From UBA5189 sp040389445 (GTDB lineage: Bacteria > Chloroflexota > Limnocylindria > Limnocylindrales > CSP1-4), in NCBI GenBank assembly GCA_040389445.1, contig JAZJZX010000011.1:88496-152495 (forward strand): a DNA stretch of 64,000 nt, in the 5' to 3' direction. Position 1 is the stretch's first letter; each line of letters starts with the position of its first letter. The notes below the pieces were generated by a model. That model was not told the DNA's origin. It did not search any database and worked only from the letters and a program-made list of their open reading frames with translations. Positions 8,939 through 15,766 of this stretch are shown here, piece after piece. The translations under genes and the position numbers were made by a program.

Positions 8939-9399
8939 CCCGTTCGTCCTCCCCGGTCGCTGCCACGGTCGGCGACCGCATGGCGGTTGAGCCGATCGTC
9001 ATTCGCGTGGATGCATCGCTCACGGAAGCCGCGGTGCTGATGGATCGCCATCACGTCCACGGGCTCCCCGTCGTGGACTCGTCGGGGTCGCTGGTCGGCG
9101 TCCTGTCCCAGACGGATCTTGCCCGCGCCCGCGCGACCGAACACCTCTGGTCCAACTGGCCCGGACTCGCGGTCCGCCACCTGATGAGCAGTCCTGCCAT
9201 CACGATCCACGCATCCTCCGGTCTGGACGTCGCAGCACGAAAGATGGAGCGAAACCGGATCCACCGGCTCGTGGTCGTCGACGACGACGATCCGACCGTC
9301 CCGATCGGGGTCCTGTCCACCACCGACCTGATCCATGCGATCGCCGAGGAATCCACCGCAGCGCTCGCCCCAGCACCCGAGGCCGTCCCCGATGTCTGA
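8935..9399 (+). CDS. CBS-domain pair protein
   Basis: 154 aa made almost entirely of two CBS domains: residues about 10-70 (VGDRMAVEPIVIRVDASLTE) and about 78-142 (VRHLMSSPAITIHASSGLDV, ending in GVLSTTDLIHAI). Such pairs bind adenine nucleotides and regulate partner proteins. The gene overlaps the PFOR alpha/gamma stop (ATGA) and its own stop overlaps the PFOR beta start by 8 nt, so all three are translationally coupled. Position between the two halves of one enzyme suggests a regulatory subunit sensing energy charge; that is inference. Confidence 0.85.
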   Translation: MTRSSSPVAATVGDRMAVEPIVIRVDASLTEAAVLMDRHHVHGLPVVDSSGSLVGVLSQTDLARARATEHLWSNWPGLAVRHLMSSPAITIHASSGLDVAARKMERNRIHRLVVVDDDDPTVPIGVLSTTDLIHAIAEESTAALAPAPEAVPDV

Positions 9400-11152
9400 A
9401 GCGCCCACCACGGATCGTTCCGTCACTGCCCAGGTTCCCGCCGCGCCTGATCCGCATCCGGATGACAGCCCGTTCCTCAAGGACGCCGGCGAGGTCAAGG
9501 AGCTGCACGCTGCCCGGCTGACGACGTTCGCTCCGCCCCTCCTCGACATCGACGCCTACGTCGAGGAGTTCGGGCGAAGCGTCGTTCCCGCGTACCGTCG
9601 CGGCGTCGCCGATCGGGAGCTGCCGGCCGATGCCGGTCTGGCGCGGAGCATCATTCCACCGGCAACGTCGGCGGTGCGGGACTTCTCACGGCTTGCGCCG
9701 CGCATTCCGGAGCTCCTCGCCGAGAAGTGCGTCGGGTGCATGGCCTGTGTGAACGCCTGCCCCGACACGGCGATCCTGGGCGTCGTGGTTCCCGAACCGG
9801 AACTGGCCGGACGGATCGAGGCGTTCGCCGCGACCATCCAGGATCCAGCCGGAGCCGCCGCCACCGCCGCGGCCGGAGCCGCCGCCAGCGCCGCCGCTCA
9901 CTTCGCCGCCACCGCCAAGTACGGCGATGTCCCGGCGCGGAAGGGCATTGACCGCGGCGCCTTCGGTCTCTTCGTGGATCCGGTGCACTGCAAGGGTTGC
10001 GCCGAGTGCGTGGAAGTCTGCGCGGCGCTCGGGCACGACGCCCTGATCATGATCGACAAGGTGGCCGAGGAGGCCCCGTCGGGCGAGTCCACCCTGGACC
10101 GCTACGAACGAGACATCCGCTTCTTCCGCTCGCTTCCTCCGACGCCTCCCGAGTACCGCAACGACAAGGCCCTCGCAGACCTGATGCTGGGCGAGCACGC
10201 GATCGGGTACGTCGGCGGCGCGGGCTCCTGCGCCGGCTGCGGCGAAGCGACGGCGATTCGGATGCTGGTGGCCGCTACTCGCCAGCTGCACGGCCCGGAA
10301 TCGATGGGGATCGTGGCTGCAACCGGCTGCAACACCGTGTACGGCAGCACCTATCCGTTCAACCCGTACCGCGTCCCGTGGACGAACTCGCTGTTCGAGA
10401 ACGCCCCGGCCGTCGCCCTCGGCGTCCGGGCTCGCTGGGACGCGTCGGGGCATGGCGAGCGGCGGCTGTGGGTCCTCGGCGGCGACGGCGCGATGTACGA
10501 CATCGGGTTCCAGAGTTTGTCCCGGATGGTTGCGTCGGGCAGCGACATCAAGGTCCTCGTCCTCGATACGCAGGTCTACTCGAACACCGGCGGGCAGGCC
10601 TCGACGGCGTCGTTCGGTGGCCAGGTCACCAAGATGTCGGCGTTCGGCAAGGAGCTCCATGGCCGCCCTGAGCGGCGTAAGGAGCTTGCGCGGATCCTGA
10701 TGGCCCACGGCGAGGTGTACGTCGCCCAGACCTCGCCGGCCCACATCAACCACTTCTATCGCGCGATCATCGAGGCCAACGAATACCCGGGCCCCGCGGT
10801 CATCGTGGCCTACACACCGTGCCAGCCTGAGCACGGAATCGGCGACGATGCGTCGACGCGTCAGGCCAAGCTGGCGGTGGACTCCCGCGCCTTCCCGCTC
10901 TTCACCTACGACCCACGGCGAGGCGAGTCGATGGCCGATCGCCTCTCGCTCCAGGGCAACCCCGCCCTGAAGGAGGACTGGTCCCGAACCCCGGACGGCA
11001 CCCCCGTCGATTTCCTGGCCTTCGCCAGGACGGAGGGACGCTTCCGCCAGCATTTCGGGGCCGATGGGTCGGTGACGCCCGAGATTCGGGCCACCCAGGA
11101 CGATCGGCTCGCCTACTGGCACTCGCTCCAGGAGCTGGCAGGAGTTCGCTAG
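9392..11152 (+). CDS. Pyruvate:ferredoxin oxidoreductase-like, beta chain with 2[4Fe-4S] domain (NifJ C-terminal half)
   Basis: Second half of the PFOR: ferredoxin-like domain plus TPP-binding catalytic domain. Cluster motifs CVGCMACVNACPD (about 113-125) and CKGCAECVEVC (about 200-210) are separated by an unusual Ala-rich stretch (about 149-172). GSCAGCGEATAIRM and GGDGAMYDIGFQSLSRM (about 363) are the TPP/Mg site, and DTQVYSNTGGQASTAS is a NifJ hallmark. I use the ATG at 9392 (586 aa); the frame is open upstream but that overlaps the CBS gene. Ends 61 bp before a scaffold gap. Confidence 0.87.
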   Translation: MSEAPTTDRSVTAQVPAAPDPHPDDSPFLKDAGEVKELHAARLTTFAPPLLDIDAYVEEFGRSVVPAYRRGVADRELPADAGLARSIIPPATSAVRDFSRLAPRIPELLAEKCVGCMACVNACPDTAILGVVVPEPELAGRIEAFAATIQDPAGAAATAAAGAAASAAAHFAATAKYGDVPARKGIDRGAFGLFVDPVHCKGCAECVEVCAALGHDALIMIDKVAEEAPSGESTLDRYERDIRFFRSLPPTPPEYRNDKALADLMLGEHAIGYVGGAGSCAGCGEATAIRMLVAATRQLHGPESMGIVAATGCNTVYGSTYPFNPYRVPWTNSLFENAPAVALGVRARWDASGHGERRLWVLGGDGAMYDIGFQSLSRMVASGSDIKVLVLDTQVYSNTGGQASTASFGGQVTKMSAFGKELHGRPERRKELARILMAHGEVYVAQTSPAHINHFYRAIIEANEYPGPAVIVAYTPCQPEHGIGDDASTRQAKLAVDSRAFPLFTYDPRRGESMADRLSLQGNPALKEDWSRTPDGTPVDFLAFARTEGRFRQHFGADGSVTPEIRATQDDRLAYWHSLQELAGVR

Positions 11153-11197
11153 CGGAGCGGTCGAGTTGGGCGCAGGCGCCGGGGGTCGGGCGTACAC

Positions 11198-11232
11198 GGG
11201 GGGGGGGGGGGGGNNNNNNNNNNNNNNNNNNN
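11198..11232. other. Poly-G run and 19-N assembly gap
   Basis: Sixteen G (11198-11213) run directly into 19 N (11214-11232). Poly-G before a gap is a typical artefact of two-colour short-read chemistry or scaffold padding. Linkage of the PFOR operon to the hypC cluster therefore rests on scaffolding, and any reading frame crossing the gap is meaningless. Confidence 0.95.
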
Positions 11233-11257
11233 AGCGTCCGAGGTTCGCTGTGGTTGA

Positions 11258-11371
11258 TGCCGCTGACGCATCATCCGAGGCACGAGCGTGCGTGCCACGC
11301 ACGCGAACGCGTCGAAATCACCTGCGCGACGAGCACGGTCGAGCCGGATATGCGCTCCGAAACGACTCAGG
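11258..11371 (+). repeat. Dispersed 114-bp element, copy 2
   Basis: Closest to copy 1 in its 5' half (CTGACGCATCATCCGAGGCA) and shares the invariant 20-nt end. It carries a strong hairpin GCGTGCGTG-C-CACGCACGC. It sits 220 bp upstream of the hypC-like gene. The rest of the 438-bp interval from the PFOR beta stop to hypC holds only the assembly gap and GC-rich sequence with no recognised feature. Confidence 0.75.
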
Positions 11372-11590
11372 CGTCCGGTTGCGGCCGGGCGCGAGCGGGT
11401 GCCGCCGCGCCGGACCGGGCCGCGTGGAGCGGCGCCGCGCCGGTCGGACCGTGCCGTATGGCGGGCCGAATCGGGCGGTGACGCCCGACCCGAGGTGACC
11501 GGCGGCCCTGCCGAGCGACACCGGTACGGCCCAGGCTGCGAGCATGCAGATGTCTGCCCAGGCTCCAGGAAGACCGGCGGCCCGTTCCTG

Positions 11591-11857
11591 ATGTGTCTCG
11601 GGTATCCGGCCCTCGTCCTCGAGGTCGACGACCATGGCGCAACGGTCGACGATCGCGGGCGAAGACGACGCGCCTCCACCCTCATGTGCCCTGAAATCAC
11701 CGTCGGCGTCTGGGTCCTCGTTGCTGCCGGCGCCATCGCTCGCGAGATCGATTCCGACGATGCGGAGGCGATCGCCGCCGAGATCGCCCGTGCGCAGGTG
11801 AGATCCGCCCAGGGCATCGCGTCTGGCAAACCCACCCACAAAGGAGATCCGGGATGA
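11591..11857 (+). CDS. hypC: HypC/HupF-family hydrogenase maturation chaperone
   Basis: Binds the hydrogenase large-subunit precursor and HypD during Fe(CN)2CO assembly. The N-terminal MCLGYPALVLEVD is the diagnostic HypC start (Met-Cys, with the Cys essential after Met removal), followed by a short beta-barrel and TVGVWVLVAAGAIAREID, matching the family's VGDYVLVHAGFAI element. 88 aa is normal. Tyr replaces the usual Ile at position 5. ATGA overlap couples it to an EamA transporter. hypA, B, D, E and F are not in the window; the client hydrogenase is 7 kb away. Confidence 0.8.
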   Translation: MCLGYPALVLEVDDHGATVDDRGRRRRASTLMCPEITVGVWVLVAAGAIAREIDSDDAEAIAAEIARAQVRSAQGIASGKPTHKGDPG

Positions 11858-12831
11858 CCACACCATTTGGCGCTGTGCGTCGGTGGCGCGCGCCCGACAC
11901 CCTGCGCTGGGGTCTGGGCCTTGCGTTCGCGACGGCACTCATCAGTGGGCTGTCGGTGTTCGTGAACGGGGCGGCCGTCCGAGTCCTGCCGGATCCGGCC
12001 GTGTACACGACGCTCAAGAACGGAGTGGCGGCGGCCTTGCTGATCGCGATCGCCCTGGCATCGGTGCGTCGGGCCGAGGTCCGTGCCCTCGATCGCCGCG
12101 CCTGGATCACCCTCGTCGTGATCGGCGTCGTCGGCGGAAGCATCCCGTTCCTGCTCTTCTTCTCCGGGCTCGCCCAGGCGAGCGCGCCGACGGCAGCCTT
12201 CATTCACAAGACCCTGTTCGTGTGGGTCGCCCTGCTCGCGGTGCCGGTCCTCGGGGAGCGGCTCGGCCTCGCGCAGGTCGGGGCCCTCGGCGTGCTGTTC
12301 GCCGGGCAGGTCCTGGTGGTGCCCCCGACGGGCATCCGATGGGGGGCCGGGGAGACGATGATCGCCGCTGCCACCATGCTGTGGGCCGTCGAGAGCGTCG
12401 TCGCACGTCGACTTCTGTCGCGCGTTTCGGCGCCCGTGCCGCCCCAGGTTCTCGGAGCCGGGCGGCTTGGGTTCGGCCTGGTGGTATTGCTCGCGTACCT
12501 GGCCATCACGGGCCGTTTCGGCGTCGTCGCAACCCTCACCGCGACCCAAGGGGCGGTCGCGCTCGGCACGGGGTTCCTGCTGACGGGTTACGTGGTGACC
12601 TGGTTGGCGGCGCTCAGGCGCGCCCCCGCGTCCCTCGTCGCGGCGGTACTCGTCGTGGGTGCGCCGATCACGGCGACGCTGCAGCTCGTCGTGAACGGGA
12701 CCATGCCGACGGTTCCGGGCGCGACCGGCCTCGGACTGATCCTCGCCGGTGCGCTGGCACTGGTTGCAAGCGCGTTCCACGGGTCGGCGCGCTCCACGGA
12801 GATCCCGCGCGCTCGGACCGCTCCCGGATGA
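11854..12831 (+). CDS. EamA/DMT-family 10-TM transporter
   Basis: Inner-membrane drug/metabolite transporter superfamily protein, 325 aa, with ten hydrophobic segments in two EamA repeats (about 15-150 and 170-315). LLFFSGLAQASAPTAAFIHK in the first repeat and RRAPASLVAAVLVVGAPITA in the second are typical EamA helices. Substrate unknown; members export amino acids, metabolites or drugs. Start overlaps the hypC stop and its stop overlaps the next start, so it sits inside a tightly coupled three-gene unit whose neighbours are linked to hydrogenase maturation. Confidence 0.85.
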   Translation: MTTPFGAVRRWRAPDTLRWGLGLAFATALISGLSVFVNGAAVRVLPDPAVYTTLKNGVAAALLIAIALASVRRAEVRALDRRAWITLVVIGVVGGSIPFLLFFSGLAQASAPTAAFIHKTLFVWVALLAVPVLGERLGLAQVGALGVLFAGQVLVVPPTGIRWGAGETMIAAATMLWAVESVVARRLLSRVSAPVPPQVLGAGRLGFGLVVLLAYLAITGRFGVVATLTATQGAVALGTGFLLTGYVVTWLAALRRAPASLVAAVLVVGAPITATLQLVVNGTMPTVPGATGLGLILAGALALVASAFHGSARSTEIPRARTAPG

Positions 12832-13658
12832 GCGCACCAGGCACCTCCAGCCGGACCGGTACCCCCGGCACCCCCGGCACCCCCGGCACCCCCGGCACGT
12901 TCGGCCGGTTCGGCACCTCCGGCCCGTCGGGTCCGGTCCGGTTCGCGCGCTATGCGTACGGCCCAAATCGTCTCGGCTACTGCGGGCCTGACGCCTCACT
13001 CGAACTCTTTGAGCAGGCGACTGACGGCGGAGACGACGAAGCGCTCCGCAACCTCGCCCGCGATTTCGAAGGCGCCTGGCCGTACCTCGAGCTGATCGCG
13101 CTGGCGAACGGCGTGGCCGATCCGCTCGATGCGCGCGTCGTCGACGCCTACTGGATCGGGAATGAGCTGCTCGGCGCGGTAACGCCGGCGCTCCTCGGTC
13201 GCTCGCTCGAGTCCCGGTTCCGTCCCCGGCTCCGGCCCGACGGTTGGCGCTGGATGGCGACGACGCCCGAAGCCGGCGCGGTTCCCGTCCACGCGTTCCA
13301 CGTCCTCGATGTCTTCCCGAAGGTCGGACTGCTCCGCACGGGGGCAATCGATGGCGCCCTTCGGGTCATGGATTCGTGCCGCATTCGCTGGGGCCGCGTC
13401 CTCGAGTGCGACGGCGACTGGCTGGTGGTGTCGACCGCGCCGCTGGTCATGGACGGAGGCAGGCTGCGGATCGGCGGAGCCCGTCCGGAACGGATCCGCG
13501 CCTGGTGGGACGGAGCCTCGTTCCTCGAGGCTGCCGCACCGGGAGACATCATCTCCATCCATTGGGACTGGGCCTGCGAGCGCCTTGAGCCCCATCGGCT
13601 GGAGGCGCTCATCGGCTGGACGCGGCATGAGCTCGAGATCGCGAACCGGTCGATCTGA
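12828..13658 (+). CDS. DUF6390-like protein, hydrogenase-cluster associated
   Basis: 276 aa, function unknown. It begins with a low-complexity PGT-repeat tail (about 10-30, encoded by 9-bp repeats ACCCCCGGC at 12861-12896), then RFARYAYGPNRLGYCGPDAS, EGAWPYLELIALANGVADPL and VHAFHVLDVFPKVGLLRTG. I associate this pattern with the family labelled DUF6390, found near hydrogenase genes, but cannot verify the assignment. The C-terminus (SIHWDWACERL) is Trp-rich. Start ATG overlaps the EamA stop (ATGA). Context with hypC suggests an accessory role in hydrogenase assembly or regulation. Confidence 0.7.
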   Translation: MSAPGTSSRTGTPGTPGTPGTPGTFGRFGTSGPSGPVRFARYAYGPNRLGYCGPDASLELFEQATDGGDDEALRNLARDFEGAWPYLELIALANGVADPLDARVVDAYWIGNELLGAVTPALLGRSLESRFRPRLRPDGWRWMATTPEAGAVPVHAFHVLDVFPKVGLLRTGAIDGALRVMDSCRIRWGRVLECDGDWLVVSTAPLVMDGGRLRIGGARPERIRAWWDGASFLEAAAPGDIISIHWDWACERLEPHRLEALIGWTRHELEIANRSI

Positions 13659-13726
13659 ACGGGGTGGGGCCGATCGTCCCGCTTTGATCGGGCGGACGGC
13701 CCCCCGGATCGGGACCCTCGGCACTC

Positions 13727-13742
13727 ATGCGCACATGCGCAT
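13727..13742. promoter_or_regulatory. 16-bp inverted repeat upstream of arsR-like gene
   Basis: ATGCGCA-CA-TGCGCAT, a perfect 7-2-7 dyad, lies 18 bp before the ATG at 13761 and abuts an alternative GTG at 13743. Position and symmetry fit an autoregulatory operator for the ArsR-family protein. Inference only. Confidence 0.45.
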
Positions 13743-13760
13743 GTGAGCAATGCTTTGGCC

Positions 13761-14129
13761 ATGGATGAAATCACGATCCTGCAGGCCGAAGTCCTCAAGG
13801 TCCTGGCCAGCCCGCGACGTCTCGAGATCCTCCACCGGCTCGCCGGCCGGTCGATGGAAGTGGGCCGGCTCGCGGCCGAGATCGGTGCCAGCCAGCCGAA
13901 CGTCTCCCAGCACCTCGCGGTCATGCGAACGGTCGGCATCGTCGAGTCGGAGCGGGACGGTCGCGAGGTCCGCTACCGGGTCGCCGACCCCGAGGTGATC
14001 CGGGCCTGCGACGTCATGCGCGCGGTTCTCGAGCGGCGCTTCACCCGGCTCGGCGGACTTGCCGCCCCCACCCCAGCCGCGGAGGCCCGACCCCAGGCCG
14101 CCTCCCGGCTCCTCACGCACGCTCGTTGA
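13761..14129 (+). CDS. ArsR-family winged-helix regulator
   Basis: Small helix-turn-helix repressor heading the sulfur-carrier cluster. LKVLASPRRLEILHRLAGRS, VGRLAAEIGASQPNVSQHLA (recognition helix) and VESERDGREVRYRVADP (wing) are classic ArsR elements. No obvious Cys-based metal site exists, so it may sense a thiol, sulfane sulfur or nothing metallic. I prefer ATG 13761 (122 aa) because that matches the usual short N-terminus and leaves the 7-2-7 dyad upstream; GTG 13743 would add six residues. ArsR relatives such as SqrR and BigR sense persulfides through Cys pairs, which I do not see here. Confidence 0.85.
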   Translation: MDEITILQAEVLKVLASPRRLEILHRLAGRSMEVGRLAAEIGASQPNVSQHLAVMRTVGIVESERDGREVRYRVADPEVIRACDVMRAVLERRFTRLGGLAAPTPAAEARPQAASRLLTHAR

Positions 14130-14143
14130 CAAGGGAGCCACCC

Positions 14144-14557
14144 ATGGACGAATCGATGAACCTGGTCCTGTTCTCGGGAACGGACGACAAGCTCCAGGCA
14201 GCCGCGATCCTGGCTGCCGGAGCAGCGGCCCTGGGCAAGCCAGTCAACGTCTTCCTGCAGTACTGGGCGCTCGACGCGTTCCGCCGCGATCGGATTGCCG
14301 GCGACCATGGGCTTGCGCCTGAGGCCGGACCCGCGGGCCGCAGCCACGTCGACGCCCTCCGGAAGGCCGGCCAAGCCAGCTGGGCCGAGACCCTGCGCCA
14401 GGCGAAGGACCTCGGCGGCGTCGACATCCAGGCCTGCTCGCTGTCGATGGACCTCCTCGGCATCGAGGAGACGGATCTCGATCCGCTCGTCGACGGCGTG
14501 GAAGGCGTGACCTCGTTCTTCATGAACGCCGGCGCCGGCCAGGTGGTCTTCATCTGA
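14144..14557 (+). CDS. DsrE/DsrF-like sulfur-carrier protein
   Basis: 137-aa DsrE-fold protein. MNLVLFSGTDDKLQAAAILA is the first beta-alpha unit; VDIQACSLSMDLLGI contains Cys98 at the position of the persulfide-carrying Cys in DsrE proteins. Start ATG 14144 follows AAGGGAG at good spacing; a TTG 18 nt earlier is less likely. Known members transfer sulfane sulfur to TusA-type partners, two of which are encoded in this cluster. Cytoplasmic. Confidence 0.83.
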   Translation: MDESMNLVLFSGTDDKLQAAAILAAGAAALGKPVNVFLQYWALDAFRRDRIAGDHGLAPEAGPAGRSHVDALRKAGQASWAETLRQAKDLGGVDIQACSLSMDLLGIEETDLDPLVDGVEGVTSFFMNAGAGQVVFI

Positions 14558-14566
14558 ACCGTAGTG

Positions 14567-14588
14567 CCCGACCGACCGATCGGTCGGG
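14567..14588. promoter_or_regulatory. Intergenic hairpin between dsrE-like and tusA-like genes
   Basis: CCCGACCGA-CCGA-TCGGTCGGG forms a 9-bp perfect stem with a 4-nt loop, 14 bp before the tusA start codon. There is no T-tract, so it is more likely an RNA-stabilising or translation-modulating hairpin, or an operator, than a terminator. Confidence 0.5.
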
Positions 14589-14602
14589 GAAGGAGTCGAA
14601 CC

Positions 14603-14839
14603 ATGGACCTGCTCGAGATCACGACCAAGGTGGACGCACGAGGGCTCTCCTGCCCCATGCCGATCGTCCGCACCGCACAGGCCATCAAGCCGATGGCCTC
14701 CGGGACGCTGCTGGAGGTCCTCGCCACCGACCCCGGGTCCGTGAAGGACTTCGCGGCCTGGTGCCGCTCCACCGGGCACATCCTCGTCGACCAGACCTCG
14801 GACGGCGCGGTCTACCGCTTCGTCATTCGCCGGAAGTGA
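14603..14839 (+). CDS. TusA-family sulfur carrier (first)
   Basis: 78-aa TusA/SirA/YedF-fold sulfur-transfer protein. VDARGLSCPMPIVRTAQAIK holds the CPxP motif with active Cys17, which carries persulfide. ATG 14603 is preceded by GGAAGGAG at ideal spacing; the open frame upstream is not conserved. Sits between two DsrE-fold genes, so it likely exchanges sulfur with them. Confidence 0.88.
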   Translation: MDLLEITTKVDARGLSCPMPIVRTAQAIKPMASGTLLEVLATDPGSVKDFAAWCRSTGHILVDQTSDGAVYRFVIRRK

Positions 14840-14850
14840 GGCACGAACCA

Positions 14851-15447
14851 ATGACCATGACCGCCGAGCGACCCACGCTCGATCCGGTTGCCGTGGCGAT
14901 CGCCGACGTCGAAGGCCTGACCGCTGCGGAGCCGCAGCTCGAGCCGGCGCAGCACTCCGAGGAGCCGTCGAAGCTCCACGACATCCTGCTCATCAACTAC
15001 AGCGGTGAGCTGGAAAAGGTCTGGGCAACGATGCTTCTCGCCTCGACGGCCGGCGCGATGCAGGTCCCGTGCCGCGTCTTCGTCACCTTCTGGGGACTCC
15101 AGAACTTCGTCAAGGACGAGAAGCGGATCACCGGCCGGAATTGGATGCAGAAGATGCTGGCCGTGATGTCCCGCCCGGGGATCAGCCATCGACCGCTCTC
15201 GAAGATGAACTTCATGGGGATGGGCCCCTGGATGATGGGCACCCTGGCCCGTCAGCAGAAGAACCCGAGCCCCAGGGAACTCCTCGTGATCGCGCAGGAG
15301 ATGGGCGTCGAGTTCATCCCGTGCCAGATGACGATGGACATGTTCGGGCTGACTCGCGATGACCTCATCGAGGGCATGGGCGAGCCCGTCGGCGCGGCCA
15401 CGGTCATCGGGCTCATGTCCGAGGGCTCCGCGCCGCTCTTCATCTGA
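14851..15447 (+). CDS. DsrE2 / DsrE-DsrF-DrsH-like protein
   Basis: 198 aa. A variable N-terminal region (about 1-45) precedes HDILLINYSGELEKVWATML and MQVPCRVFVTFWGLQNF, then MEFI-type strand EFIPCQMTMDMFGL with Cys158 at the family's conserved site, and a C-terminal GLMSEGSAPLFI. Proteins of this type (DsrE2) occur in rhd-tusA-dsrE2 sulfur-trafficking clusters. The Met-rich insertion around 110-135 (KMNFMGMGPWMMG) is a normal family feature that may contact membrane or partner. Start ATG 14851 follows GAGGCACGAACC. Confidence 0.83.
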   Translation: MTMTAERPTLDPVAVAIADVEGLTAAEPQLEPAQHSEEPSKLHDILLINYSGELEKVWATMLLASTAGAMQVPCRVFVTFWGLQNFVKDEKRITGRNWMQKMLAVMSRPGISHRPLSKMNFMGMGPWMMGTLARQQKNPSPRELLVIAQEMGVEFIPCQMTMDMFGLTRDDLIEGMGEPVGAATVIGLMSEGSAPLFI

Positions 15448-15515
15448 CCTCCCGAGTCGGGCCGTGAGGACCGACGCAAGCGGGCCGCGGCGCGGCCCGG
15501 GAAGGGATCACTCCC

Positions 15516-15761
15516 ATGCTTGAGACAACCTCAGCCGCGACCCGAACGATCGACGCTCGTGGCAGCTTCTGCCCGGGGCCGCTGATGGAACTCATCCGCG
15601 GCATCCGCGAGGCCCAGGTCGGCGACGTCCTTGCCGTCCTGTCCTCGGACAAGGGCTCCAGGGTGGACATTCCCAAGTGGATCGAAAAGGCCGGTCATCG
15701 GCTGATCTCCCTCACCGCGCACGATGGCTTCGACGAGATCGTCGTCGAGAAGGTTCGGTGA
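15516..15761 (+). CDS. TusA-family sulfur carrier (second)
   Basis: 81-aa TusA-fold protein; IDARGSFCPGPLMELIRGIR carries the CPxP motif with Cys19. It is not a recent duplicate of the upstream TusA: the two share fold and motif but little else. GGGAAGGGATC precedes the ATG. The stop lies 5 nt before the flavoprotein start, suggesting coupling and a partner role with the SQR-like enzyme. Confidence 0.87.
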   Translation: MLETTSAATRTIDARGSFCPGPLMELIRGIREAQVGDVLAVLSSDKGSRVDIPKWIEKAGHRLISLTAHDGFDEIVVEKVR

Positions 15762-15766
15762 CCTCG

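Noticed and set aside
9686..11302. Minus-strand frame spanning the N gap and PFOR beta
   Set aside because: It reads through N bases and is antisense to PFOR; not a gene.
11883..13658. 591-codon frame covering the EamA gene and the DUF6390-like gene
   Set aside because: The first half is out of frame with the clear EamA transporter; the real gene starts at 12828 with an ATGA overlap.
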